Below are positions 1 to 9,008 of a DNA stretch of 64,000 nt, piece by piece. Source of the DNA: CAZKWG01 sp964615375 (GTDB lineage: Bacteria; Myxococcota_A; UBA796; CAZKWG01); contig CAZTOW010000019.1 in the NCBI GenBank assembly GCA_964615375.1, positions 1 through 64,000 of the forward strand, written 5' to 3'. Numbering within the stretch: position 1 is the first letter of the stretch; every line of letters starts with the position of its first letter. The notes below the pieces were generated by a model that saw only the letters and a list, made by a program, of their open reading frames with translations, searched no databases and had not been told where the DNA came from. The position numbers and the translations under genes are program-made.

Positions 1-50
1 CCCCTTCTCCCCCCGGGAGAAGGTGCCCCGAAGGGGCGGATGAGGGTCGT
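1..50. repeat. REP-like double-hairpin palindrome inside the NRPS frame
   Basis: Two adjacent inverted repeats are visible. CCTTCTCCC (3-11) pairs with GGGAGAAGG (15-23) around a 3-base loop, and GCCCC (25-29) pairs with GGGGC (33-37) around GAA. A GGATGAGGGTCGTC flank follows. The arrangement resembles extragenic palindromes common in rhizobia and other GC-rich proteobacteria, but here it is read in frame by the adenylation domain. The left end of the element is outside the window. Confidence 0.65.
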
Positions 51-1914
51 CGGCCTGTCCGACATCTTCCGCTCCGAGAATCACCGGCTCCAACACATCC
101 ACCCAATCCAACCCCACGTCCCCCGCCAACCTCTCCCGCACCGCAGGCTCCGACACCACGACCCCAACCTCCCCATCCTCCAGCAGCGCCCGAATCCGCG
201 CCAGCGGGAGCTCAGGATCCACCGGAAGATACGCACACCCCGCCCGCAGCACCCCCAGCGTCGCCACCGCCTGCAGCGGCCCCTTCGGCAACACCACCGC
301 CACCAGCCCGCGCGCCCCCGCCGCCACCAGCGCCTCCGCCAGCGCCCGGCTCCGTGCCTCCAGCTCCGCATACGTGAAGCTCTGCTCCACCCCCCGGGCC
401 GCCACCTTGTCCGGCCTCACTCCAACCTGCTCCAAGAACCCGGCAACCAGGCTCCTCCGCGGCGGCGCTCCCTCCCACGAATTCACCCGCTCGCGCACCG
501 CCAGTTGCCCCGCCGGCATCAGCCCGTCCACCGGCCGATCCCACGCGCCCTCGTCCTCGCACAGCCGCCGGATCAGCCCGCTCCAGCTCTCGAAGAGCGC
601 GTCCATCAGGCCCGGCGCCACCTGGCTGTCCACCGTGTCCCAGTTGACCCGGAGCGCGCCGTCCTCCTCGAAGATCTGGTGATCCAGCCAGACCTGCGGC
701 GTCTGCGAGCAGCCCCCGATCTGCCGCCAGCCCTCGGGATTGCCCCCGGTCCGCGCGCCCAGCGTCGACGTGAAGACCACCGGGAAGGAGAGGAGCCCGC
801 CGCGGCGGCGGTTCAGCTCGCGCACCACCCGGACGCCGGGCCAGGCCGCATGCTGCAGATCCTGGGAGAGCTGGTCGGCCAGCCGGCGCGCGCGCTCGGA
901 GAAGGTGCCCGAGCGCCCCTTCACCTCCAGCAGCAGGGTGCTGGTGAACTCGCCCAGGAGCTGATCCACCTCCGGGTGGAGGGGCTGGCGGTCGAAGAGG
1001 GTGACCGTCAGCGTGTGGTCGTCCTGCGCGCTGAAAGCCGCCAGCACCGCCGAGAGGGCCGTGGCCAGGACCGCGTTGGGCGTGAGCTTGCGCTCCAGGG
1101 CCCGCGCCTTCAGGGCCGAGAGCTGATCAGGCGCCAGGATCAGGGTGCGCCGCGAGGGCCGCGTGTCCACCCCAGACTCGGCGGGGGAGGGGAGCTCGGG
1201 CGGGCCGGCGATGGTGTCCAGCCGGTCCTCCCAGTAGCGACGGGCGCGCTGGGCCTCGGACCCCTCCTCCAGCGGGAGGGTGGCCAGGCGGTAGTCCCGG
1301 AACGTGATCGACGGCGGCGGCGGAAGCGTCTCCCCCGCCAGCGCGCGCCGCCACTCGTCGAGCACGCGCAGCACGCCCGAGGCGTCCACGCACATCAGGT
1401 CCAGGCTGAAGAAGAGCCGCCAGCGCTGATCATCGAGGCGGGCCAGCAGCAGCTCGAAGCCCGGCCAGACCGCCGGATCGCGCAGGGCCTCGCGCAGGCG
1501 CTCGCGGACGGGGGCCAGCGTGAGCTCCGGGTCCTGGCCGCGCAGATCCAGCACGGGCAGGGACCAGGGTGGGATCTCCGGGAGCACGCGGACGCGGTCG
1601 CCCTCCACCACGGCCCGCAGCATGTCGTGGCGCGCCACCACCGCCCGCCAGCTGCGCTCCAGCCGCGCCGGGTCGGCGTCCTCCAGCGCGACCTCCACCA
1701 TCATGTGGCAGCCCACGCCCGATACGGAGAATCCCGGCTTTCGCCCCAGCAGGTAGGCCTCCTGGATGGGCGTGAGGGGGAAGGGCTCGTAGCGGCGCTG
1801 CGCGTCGGCCACCAGCGCGGGGGCGGGCGCGGGCTCCGCGCCCTTCTTCTTCAGCAGATCCTTGAGCAGGGCGCGGCGCTCGGCGGGGCTCAGCTTGGAG
1901 ATGTCGCGATCCAT
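1..1914 (-). CDS. Nonribosomal peptide synthetase, Cy-A (partial, 3' end outside window)
   Basis: The frame is open from ATG at 1914 to the window edge (638 codons). The N-terminus is a short charged segment (SKLSPAERRALLKDLLKKK), as at NRPS docking ends. Residues about 44-470 form a heterocyclization (Cy) domain rather than an ordinary condensation domain. It has FPLTPIQEAYLLGR (45-58), a DxxxxD motif (Asp172, Asp177 in DLMCVDAS) in place of HHxxxDG, and later GEFTSTLLLE, VVFTSTLG and TPQVWLDHQ blocks. Such domains condense and cyclize Cys, Ser or Thr into thiazoline or oxazoline rings. An adenylation domain starts near residue 509 (core A1 FTYAEL, A2 LRAGCAYLPVDP) and is cut before the TSGSTG loop, so its substrate cannot be read. 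The last 17 codons come from a palindromic repeat. It lies 53 bases downstream of the FAAL-PKS gene, probably in one operon. Confidence 0.9.
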   Translation of the reverse strand, partial: MDRDISKLSPAERRALLKDLLKKKGAEPAPAPALVADAQRRYEPFPLTPIQEAYLLGRKPGFSVSGVGCHMMVEVALEDADPARLERSWRAVVARHDMLRAVVEGDRVRVLPEIPPWSLPVLDLRGQDPELTLAPVRERLREALRDPAVWPGFELLLARLDDQRWRLFFSLDLMCVDASGVLRVLDEWRRALAGETLPPPPSITFRDYRLATLPLEEGSEAQRARRYWEDRLDTIAGPPELPSPAESGVDTRPSRRTLILAPDQLSALKARALERKLTPNAVLATALSAVLAAFSAQDDHTLTVTLFDRQPLHPEVDQLLGEFTSTLLLEVKGRSGTFSERARRLADQLSQDLQHAAWPGVRVVRELNRRRGGLLSFPVVFTSTLGARTGGNPEGWRQIGGCSQTPQVWLDHQIFEEDGALRVNWDTVDSQVAPGLMDALFESWSGLIRRLCEDEGAWDRPVDGLMPAGQLAVRERVNSWEGAPPRRSLVAGFLEQVGVRPDKVAARGVEQSFTYAELEARSRALAEALVAAGARGLVAVVLPKGPLQAVATLGVLRAGCAYLPVDPELPLARIRALLEDGEVGVVVSEPAVRERLAGDVGLDWVDVLEPVILGAEDVGQADDPHPPLRGTFSRGEKG

Positions 1915-1967
1915 GGGTCAGGTCTCTCGCAGGCGGGCGGGCGGGGGCGAGGTGGGTACTGTGCTAG

Positions 1968-4900
1968 CTAGTTTTGTTCGTCGAGGAGCTGGCTGAGCAG
2001 CGCCGCGACCTCCTCGTCGGAGAGCGCGTCCGGGTCCACGGCCGGGCGGCGGGCCTCCTCCACCCGCGCCTGGAGCTCGCGCAGGGTGGGGCCGCGCAGC
2101 AGGTCGGCCACGGGCAGGTCCACGCCGGTCGCGCGCTGCACGCGGGCGCGCAGGTCCAGGGCGACCACCGAGTCGAGGCCCAGGGCCACCAGCGAGGTGT
2201 CCAGGTCCAGGCGCTCCAGGGGGAGCTGGAAGGCGGCGGCGGCGGCCTGGAGCACGCCCTGGCCCGGCTCGGGGGCGAGCGTCTCCGCGTCCGACGGCTC
2301 CGGGGCGCTGAGCAGCGCGCGGAAGAGGGGATCGGGCGAGCGCATGCGCGCCGGGTCGAGGGCTACCACCCCCAGGGCCGGGCCCTCCGCGCCCAGGAGG
2401 CGGACCAGCAGATCCGCCCCGTCCCGCGGGGAGATCGCGCCCACGCCCATGGCCTCGGCCCGCCGCAGAGCGCCGGCCTCGGCCGCCATGCCCACCTCCG
2501 ACCAGGGGCCCCAGCCCAGGCAGAGCCCGCGCCGACCGCTGGCGACCCGCTGGGCGGCGATGGCCTCCAGGGCGGCGTTGGCGGCGGCGTAGGCGGCCTG
2601 ACCGGCGTTGCCCCAGATCCCGGCGATGGACCCGAACATCACAAAGAAGGCGGCGTCCGGCGCCACCCGCTCCAGGGCCCGCGCTCCCGCCAGCTTGGGC
2701 CGCAGCACGGCCTCGATGCGCCCGCGGTCCAGCGCCGCCATCGGCGCGTCGTCCAGCACGCCCGCGGCGTGGATCACGCCCTGCACGGGCCTGCCCCCCA
2801 CGGCCGCGGCCAGAGCGTCCGCGTCGGCGACGTCCAGGGCCGCGGTCTCCACCTGAGCCCCGGCCGCGCGCATCGCCGCGATCTTCGCCCGCGCCTCGGC
2901 CCCAGGCGCCGATCGCCCCAGCAGCAGCAGCGCGCGAGCCCCCCAGCTCACCAGCGCCTCCGCCGCCACCAGGCCCAGCGCCCCCAGCCCGCCGCTCACG
3001 ATCACCAGGCCGTCCGTGGGCGCCAGGGGCGGGGCCAGGGGGCGGGCCCGCCGCAGCCGCCGCGCCGCGCGCTCCCCCGAAGAGACCCTCAGCTCGCGCT
3101 CCCCGTCCTCGGCCAGCGCCGCCGCGATCAGCTCCTCCGCGCTCGCCCCGGTCTCCACGAGGATCGTGCGCACATCGAGCTCAGGACGCTCCATGCGCGC
3201 CGACCGGAGAGCCCCGGCCACCGCGGCCCCGACCGGGTCCGCGCCCACCAGCGCCACCAGACGCGCCCCGCCTGGCGCGCCGCAGCGGGTCAGGATCCGG
3301 GCCACCGCCGCGCTCGCCGCGCCCAGCTCGTCCCCGGTCGAGCCCGCCGCCAGCGCGATCGGATCGATCACCGTCCAGCCCTCGCCCGGAGCCAGCGCCG
3401 TCGGCCGGATCTCCAGCCCGCGCGCCCGCAGCGCCTCGACCAGCTCCCCCGACCGCGGCCCCTCCAGGACCTGCACCGGGCCGGATCGCGCGGGCGCCTC
3501 GGCCACGGGCTCCCAGCCGACGGCGTACAGGCGCTCGTCGGACAGGGGCGCGGCGAGCCGGCGCACCATCAACCCTTGGACGCATGCCACCGGCTCCCCA
3601 TTCGAGCCGGCGATCCAGAGATCGACCTCCGCGCCGCCGTCGGCGAAGCGGCCCTTCGCCAGCACCCGGGCCGGGCCGATCAGGGGGCGCAGGACGTGGA
3701 GCGCGCGCACGCCCACCGGGCCCCAGACGCCCTCGCCGAGCGTGAAGCCGGCGGCGCCCACGCGCAGGGCGGCGTCCAGCAGCGCCGGGTGGAGGGCAGC
3801 GCCGGGGAGGGGCGGCAGGCCGGAGGGCTGGGTGAGCTCGGCCTCGGCGAAGCCCTCGCCCACGCGCAGGCCCGTCACCGCCCGGAAGCTGGGGCCCAGC
3901 CCCAGGCCGCGCCGCTCGAAGTCGGCGTGGAAGCTGGCGGCGTCCAGGGGCTCCAGGTGGGCCGGGATCTCCGGCGCCGGGCTGAGCGACACCCCCGCGC
4001 GCAGCAGCCCCCGGGCCACCACCCCGCGGGGCGAGGACGCGGTCCAGCGCGCGCCCCCGGCGACGCCCTCCAGGCTCAGGGTCAGCGTCCACCCGGCCTC
4101 CTGGGGGAACCAGGGGGCCTCGAAGCGCACATCGGCCAGCGAGACCGGGCCGCCCAGCGCCTCCTGCCCGGCCGCCCGCGCCGCCTCCAGCAGCACGGCC
4201 CCGGGCATGAGCGGGGACTCGCCCATCCGGTGCTCCGCGATCCAGGTCTGAGGTGCGAGATCGCTGACCCAGCTCCGGCGATCGCCGGGTTGAAGGGGCG
4301 CGCTCTGACCCAGGAGGCCGTGCTCGGCCCGGCCGCGGGCGCGGGGGACCTCCACCCAGTGCCGCTCGCGCCGCCAGGGGTGGGAGGGCGCCGAGACGAT
4401 CTGCCCCTCGGGGTAGACCGCGCCCCAGCGCAGCGTGTGGCCGCGCTGGAAGAGCTCGCTCAAGGCCGCGAGCGGCGGGCGATCGCGGCGCAGGGTCGCG
4501 CTGAAGCTGGGGCAGCCGAGCTGACGGGCGGCGGCGCCCAGCAGCGGGTGAGGGGAGAGCTCGACGGCGGGGGGCGCCTCGGCCTGGACCGCGATCAGAT
4601 CGGCGAGCGCGTCGGAGAAGCGCACCGGATCGACCAGGTTCCTCGCCCAGTACTCGGGCCCCAGCTCGGATCCGTCCACCCGCCCGCCGGTCACCGTGGA
4701 CCACAGGGGCAGGCTGGCCCGGCGGGGCTGGATGCCGACCAGGGCGCGGCGCAGCGGCTCCATCAGGGGCCGGGTGGAGGGCGTGTGGAAGGCCACCCCG
4801 GTCCGCACCCGGCGCGCGTCCACCCCCTCGGCGGCCAGGCGCTCCTGGAGGCGGGCAACGGCCTCGGGGGGGCCGGCGACGACGACGCTGGTGGGCGTGC

Positions 4901-7900
4901 TGGTGACGGCCACGGAGAGGGCGGGCTCCAGGGCCAGGGAGGCGGCGGCCAGGGGCACGGCGAGCATGGCCCCCTGACCCTCCACCGTGGCCAGGAGCCG
5001 GCTCCGCTCCACGATGATCCGGGCGGCGTCCCGCAGCGAGAGCGCGCCGGCCAGAGCGGCGGCGGCCACCTCGCCCATGGACTGCCCCAGCACGGCCACC
5101 GGGCGCTGACCCAGGGCCTCCAGGGCCGTGCCCAGCGCCACCTGGACGGCGAAGATCGCCGGCTGCACTCGGGCCACCCGGTCCAGATCCTCCTCGGTGA
5201 GCGGCCAGGGGAGCTCGACCCCGGCCTCGCGGACGGCGGCCAGCGCGGCGCGGAGGCCCTGCTGATACGCCAGGACGGGGAGATCCTCGCCCATTCGCGC
5301 GTGCTGGGAGCCGTGGCCGGAGAGCAGCCAGACCGGGGGGCCCAGGGTCGGAGCCTGGGCGGGCTCGAGGCGGTCGAGGGCGGCGGCGAGGCTCGGGGCG
5401 TCCTCGCCGAGGGCGCAGGCCCGCCAGGGGAGCTGCGCGCGGCCGAGCGCGGCGGTGTAGAGCAGATCGTCGAGGCGACCGGGCTCGGCGAGGCGCTCCC
5501 GCCAGCGCGCCGCCAGCGCCAGCAGGGCCTCGCGGCTGCGGGCGGAGAGGGGGAGGATCCGGGTCCCGGGCGGGCGCGCGGGCGTGGGCGGGCGCGGCGG
5601 CGCGGCCTCCAGGATGGCGTGGGCGTTGGTCCCGCCGAAGCCAAAGGAGCTCACCCCGGCCAGCAGGGGGCCCTCCCAGTCCCGGGCCACCCGCGGGGCG
5701 TCGAGGCGCGCGCCCTCCCAGTCCACCGCGGGGCTCAGCTCGCCCAGGCCCGCCACGGGCGGGACGCGCCGCCGGCTCAGGGCCAGCGCCACCTTGATGA
5801 CGCCGACCATGCCCGCCGCCGCCTCCAGGTGGCCCACGTTGGCCTTGGCCGAGCCCACCACCAGCGGCCTGTCCCGCTCCGGGCCGTGGACGGCGGCCAG
5901 CGCGCCGAGCTCGATGGGATCGCCCAGCGGGGTGCCCGTGCCGTGGCACTCCAGGTAGCTGAGCTCGCCCGCCCGCGCGCCCGCGTCCGCCAGCGCCGCC
6001 CGCAGGGTCGCCTCCTGGGCCGCGCCCGAGGGCGCCATCAGCCCGTTGGTCCGCCCGTCCTGGACCAGCGCGCTGCCCCGGACCACCGCCCAGATCCGGT
6101 CGCCGTCGGCCTCCGCCGCCCGGAGCGGCTTGAGGATGAGCGCGCCCGCGCCCTCCGATCGAACAAAACCGTCGGCTCGCGCGTCGAAGGGGCGAGGGTG
6201 GCCCGAGCGCGACAGCGCGCCGGCCTGCGTGAAGTTGATCGTGGCCCCGGGCGTGAGCAGCAGGTTGGTCGCCACGACCACGGCCACGCCGCTCTCGCCC
6301 TGGCGCAGGCTCTGGACCGCGAGGTGCAGGGCGGTGAGCGCGCTCGAGCAGGCGGTGTCCACCGTGAGGCTGGGGCCGTGCAGGTCCAGCAGGTAGCTGA
6401 GGCGGTTGGACAGGATGGACTGGCCGCCGCCCGTCCCCGACCAGGCCGTGATCAGCGACTCGTGCCCGTAGCTGAAGATCCGCCGCCCGTACTCGGTGTC
6501 CAGCGAGGCGGCGAAGACCCCGGTGGGGCTGCCAGCCAGGCGCTCGGGGGGGATGCCCGCGTCCTGCAGCGCCTCCCAGCACAGCTCCATCGCCAGGCGC
6601 TGCTGGGGGTCCAGGTGGGCGGCCTCGCGCGGCGAGATCCCGAAGAACTCGGCGTCGAAGGTCTCCAGATCGGCCAGGAAGCCGCCCGTGCGCAGGCCCA
6701 GGCGGGGGTTCTGGCGGATGTTCGGGTCCCACTCCTCCCACAGCTCCCAGCGGCGCTCGGGGACGGGGGTGATGGCGTGCTCGCCCGACTCGACCATGCG
6801 CCAGAAACGCTCCAGATCGGGCGCGCCGGGGAAGCGGCAGGCCATCCCCACGATGGCCATGGGCTCGCCGGGGCCGCGGCGGGTGGCGGGCAGGGGCGCG
6901 GACTCCCCGGCGACCAGGAAGCGGCAGAGGCGATCCACCGTGGGGTGCTGGAAGAGGGCGAGGGTGGAGACGGGCTCGCCCAGCGCGCCGGAGAGGGCGG
7001 CGGCGATGGTCGCGGCGTCCAGGGAGCGCAGCCCGAGCTCGGCGAACTCCACGTCGGAGGGCACGCGCTCGGGGGCGAGGCCGGCGGCGCGAGCGACCTC
7101 GCCGACCACCAGGGCGCGGAGGCCGGCGACGGTGCGAGCGCTGGGGGCGGACTCCTCGCGCGGCTCCGCCCGGCGCCAGTCGTCGAGCACGGTGAGCGAG
7201 CCCTCCAGCCAGGCGGCGCGGGTGGGGCGGCGGCGGACCTTCCCGCTGGAGGTCTTGGGCAGGTGCTCGGGGGGCAGCAGGGTGAGCGCGTGCAGGCGCA
7301 GACCCAGGGCGGACCCGATGGCCCGCTGGGCGCGCTCGGCGAGGCGGGCGGCGTCGCCGGGCCGGGCGCCCTTGACCTCGGCCACCACGACCACGGCCTC
7401 CTCGGCCTCGCCGGGAAGATCCACGCCGAAGGCCGCCGAGCACCCTGGGCGGAAGGCCGGATCGCTGGCCTCGATCGCCGCCTCCACGTCCTGCGGGTAG
7501 TAGTTCACGCCCGCGACGATGATGAGGTCCTTGTGGCGGCCGGTGACGAAGAGCTCGCCGTCCAGCAGGAAGCCGAGATCGCCCGTCCGAAGCCAGGTTC
7601 CCGGTGCATCGGAGAGAGTGGCGCCGTAGATGTCGGCGTTGACCTCCGGCCGCCGCCAGTAGCCGTCGGTGACCCCGGGGCCGCTGACCAGGATCTCGCC
7701 CACCACGCCCTCGGGCAGGGGGGCGCGGGTGCTCGGGTCCCAGATGCGCACCTGGGTCCCAGGCACGATCTGGCCCGAGCTGGCCAGCCAGACGGCGTCG
7801 GGGCCCTCGGCGCCCTCTCCCTCGAAGGGGACCGCGCGCCCCTGCTCGCGGAGGGCGGGGCCCTCGAAGCGGCGCAGCAGCGGGCCGGTGCCGGTGGGGC

Positions 7901-8867
7901 TGGTGCTGACCAGCAGGGTGGTCTCGGCCATGCCGTAGGCCGGGCGGAGGGTGGTCCAGCGCAGGCCGTGGGGCCGGAAGGCCTCGTAGAAGCGGCGGAG
8001 CGTGTCGGCGCGCACGGGCTCCGCGGCGTTGTAGGCCATCTCCCAGGAGGAGAGGTCCAGGCCCTCCCGCAGCTCGGGGCCCACCTTCCGCAGCGTCACC
8101 TCGTAGGTGAAGTTGGGCCCCCCGGCGTGGGTGGCGCGCTCCGTCATGATCGCGCGCAGCCAGCGCTCCGGCCGGGCGATGAAGTCCAGCGCGTCCATGA
8201 GCGCGGCGCGGAAGCCGTGGACCAGGGGCTGGAGGAGGCCGTTGACCAGGCCGTCGTCGTGGTAGTGCGGGACCCAGGTGACCGAGCGGCTCTCGGGCCC
8301 GATGCCCCAGGCCGCGCCGATGTCCCGGGAGTTGGCGAGCACGTTCCGGTGCAGCACGCGCACGCCGCGCGGGGTCCCCGTCGAGCCCGACGTGTACTGC
8401 AGCCAGGAGACGTCCTCGGGCCGGGTGGGCGGCCGGCTCCAGGCGCCGCGCAGCTCGGGGTCATCGACCAGGATCCAGCGCAGCTCCGCGCCCACGCCCT
8501 CGCTCAGGTAGCGGGCCTGGGTGGCCCGGTTCGACAGCACGATCCGAGCGTCCGCGTCCCGGGCGGCGGGCAGGAAGGAGATCCCGCGCCGACCGCTGGC
8601 CGGCAGGGGCACGCTCACCACCCCCGCCAGCGTGGCCGCCAGGAGGCCCAGGATCACGTCCTCGCCGAAGGGGAAGAGCAGCAGCGCCCGGTCGCCCGGC
8701 TCGGCATGCCGTTGGAGGGCGCCGGCGACCTCCCGGGCCCGCGCGAAGAGCGCGCCGAAGGCCGGGACGCGCGTCCCGCCCTCGCCCAGGAAGGTGTAGA
8801 TCGGCCGGTCAGCGTGCGTCTGCGCGCGCAGCTCGATGACGTCGAGCAGCGTCTCCGGGGTAGGCAC
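1968..8867 (-). CDS. FAAL-loaded type I polyketide synthase: FAAL-ACP-KS-AT-DH-KR-ACP
   Basis: A megasynthase of about 2299 residues predicted to activate a fatty acid as acyl-AMP, load it on the first ACP and extend it. Order, numbered from GTG 8867: FAAL 1-555 (TSGSTG at 159-164, LPKTSSGK near its end); ACP1 (Ser615 in GLRSLDA); KS about 668-1087 (Cys840, His975, His1013); AT about 1178-1470 (Ser1263 in GQSMGEV, a Gln where His is usual; VAFH, closer to malonyl-type HAFH than to YASH); DH with His1546 and Asp1698; KR about 1950-2130 (SGGLGALG, LDD at 2038-2040 suggesting B-type, Ser2080/Tyr2093/Asn2097); ACP2 (Ser2233 in GLDS). All catalytic residues I looked for are present. No ER or TE domain is seen. 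The frame is open upstream to 8990. GTG 8870 or 8867 follows GAGGAG by 4 or 7 bases, so I prefer 8867. The C-terminal LSDEEVAALLSQLL may dock to the next NRPS. Confidence 0.95.
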   Translation of the reverse strand: MPTPETLLDVIELRAQTHADRPIYTFLGEGGTRVPAFGALFARAREVAGALQRHAEPGDRALLLFPFGEDVILGLLAATLAGVVSVPLPASGRRGISFLPAARDADARIVLSNRATQARYLSEGVGAELRWILVDDPELRGAWSRPPTRPEDVSWLQYTSGSTGTPRGVRVLHRNVLANSRDIGAAWGIGPESRSVTWVPHYHDDGLVNGLLQPLVHGFRAALMDALDFIARPERWLRAIMTERATHAGGPNFTYEVTLRKVGPELREGLDLSSWEMAYNAAEPVRADTLRRFYEAFRPHGLRWTTLRPAYGMAETTLLVSTSPTGTGPLLRRFEGPALREQGRAVPFEGEGAEGPDAVWLASSGQIVPGTQVRIWDPSTRAPLPEGVVGEILVSGPGVTDGYWRRPEVNADIYGATLSDAPGTWLRTGDLGFLLDGELFVTGRHKDLIIVAGVNYYPQDVEAAIEASDPAFRPGCSAAFGVDLPGEAEEAVVVVAEVKGARPGDAARLAERAQRAIGSALGLRLHALTLLPPEHLPKTSSGKVRRRPTRAAWLEGSLTVLDDWRRAEPREESAPSARTVAGLRALVVGEVARAAGLAPERVPSDVEFAELGLRSLDAATIAAALSGALGEPVSTLALFQHPTVDRLCRFLVAGESAPLPATRRGPGEPMAIVGMACRFPGAPDLERFWRMVESGEHAITPVPERRWELWEEWDPNIRQNPRLGLRTGGFLADLETFDAEFFGISPREAAHLDPQQRLAMELCWEALQDAGIPPERLAGSPTGVFAASLDTEYGRRIFSYGHESLITAWSGTGGGQSILSNRLSYLLDLHGPSLTVDTACSSALTALHLAVQSLRQGESGVAVVVATNLLLTPGATINFTQAGALSRSGHPRPFDARADGFVRSEGAGALILKPLRAAEADGDRIWAVVRGSALVQDGRTNGLMAPSGAAQEATLRAALADAGARAGELSYLECHGTGTPLGDPIELGALAAVHGPERDRPLVVGSAKANVGHLEAAAGMVGVIKVALALSRRRVPPVAGLGELSPAVDWEGARLDAPRVARDWEGPLLAGVSSFGFGGTNAHAILEAAPPRPPTPARPPGTRILPLSARSREALLALAARWRERLAEPGRLDDLLYTAALGRAQLPWRACALGEDAPSLAAALDRLEPAQAPTLGPPVWLLSGHGSQHARMGEDLPVLAYQQGLRAALAAVREAGVELPWPLTEEDLDRVARVQPAIFAVQVALGTALEALGQRPVAVLGQSMGEVAAAALAGALSLRDAARIIVERSRLLATVEGQGAMLAVPLAAASLALEPALSVAVTSTPTSVVVAGPPEAVARLQERLAAEGVDARRVRTGVAFHTPSTRPLMEPLRRALVGIQPRRASLPLWSTVTGGRVDGSELGPEYWARNLVDPVRFSDALADLIAVQAEAPPAVELSPHPLLGAAARQLGCPSFSATLRRDRPPLAALSELFQRGHTLRWGAVYPEGQIVSAPSHPWRRERHWVEVPRARGRAEHGLLGQSAPLQPGDRRSWVSDLAPQTWIAEHRMGESPLMPGAVLLEAARAAGQEALGGPVSLADVRFEAPWFPQEAGWTLTLSLEGVAGGARWTASSPRGVVARGLLRAGVSLSPAPEIPAHLEPLDAASFHADFERRGLGLGPSFRAVTGLRVGEGFAEAELTQPSGLPPLPGAALHPALLDAALRVGAAGFTLGEGVWGPVGVRALHVLRPLIGPARVLAKGRFADGGAEVDLWIAGSNGEPVACVQGLMVRRLAAPLSDERLYAVGWEPVAEAPARSGPVQVLEGPRSGELVEALRARGLEIRPTALAPGEGWTVIDPIALAAGSTGDELGAASAAVARILTRCGAPGGARLVALVGADPVGAAVAGALRSARMERPELDVRTILVETGASAEELIAAALAEDGERELRVSSGERAARRLRRARPLAPPLAPTDGLVIVSGGLGALGLVAAEALVSWGARALLLLGRSAPGAEARAKIAAMRAAGAQVETAALDVADADALAAAVGGRPVQGVIHAAGVLDDAPMAALDRGRIEAVLRPKLAGARALERVAPDAAFFVMFGSIAGIWGNAGQAAYAAANAALEAIAAQRVASGRRGLCLGWGPWSEVGMAAEAGALRRAEAMGVGAISPRDGADLLVRLLGAEGPALGVVALDPARMRSPDPLFRALLSAPEPSDAETLAPEPGQGVLQAAAAAFQLPLERLDLDTSLVALGLDSVVALDLRARVQRATGVDLPVADLLRGPTLRELQARVEEARRPAVDPDALSDEEVAALLSQLLDEQN

Positions 8868-8870
8868 CAC

Positions 8871-9008
8871 GGCACTCCTCAGCGTCGGACGGCCTGCCGG
8901 GCCGCCACGGGGGGGGGACACTCTACTATCCGAGTGCCGCCACTTCTTCACGGCGAGCGGGCGGCGTCGATTGCGCTGGGGACGGGGCACCGATAGGTTC
9001 GACCCGTC
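8871..9008. promoter_or_regulatory. Divergent promoter region between the PKS and AarF-like genes
   Basis: This 138-base gap separates divergently read genes, so it must hold promoters for the FAAL-PKS/NRPS operon (minus) and the kinase-like gene (plus). It includes the GAGGAG ribosome site of the PKS (8875-8880, read on minus). I see no convincing -35/-10 pair or operator palindrome. Confidence 0.4.

Noticed and set aside
40..1971. A 643-codon open frame on the plus strand over the NRPS
   Set aside because: It is the codon-for-codon complement of the NRPS frame, giving His/Arg/Pro-rich nonsense. The minus strand shows all Cy-domain motifs.
1974..8996. A 2340-codon open frame on the plus strand across the whole PKS region
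   Set aside because: It mirrors the codons of the minus-strand PKS in a very GC-rich gene. Its translation is Arg/Gly/Ala/Gln-rich with no motif, whereas the minus strand encodes a complete megasynthase.
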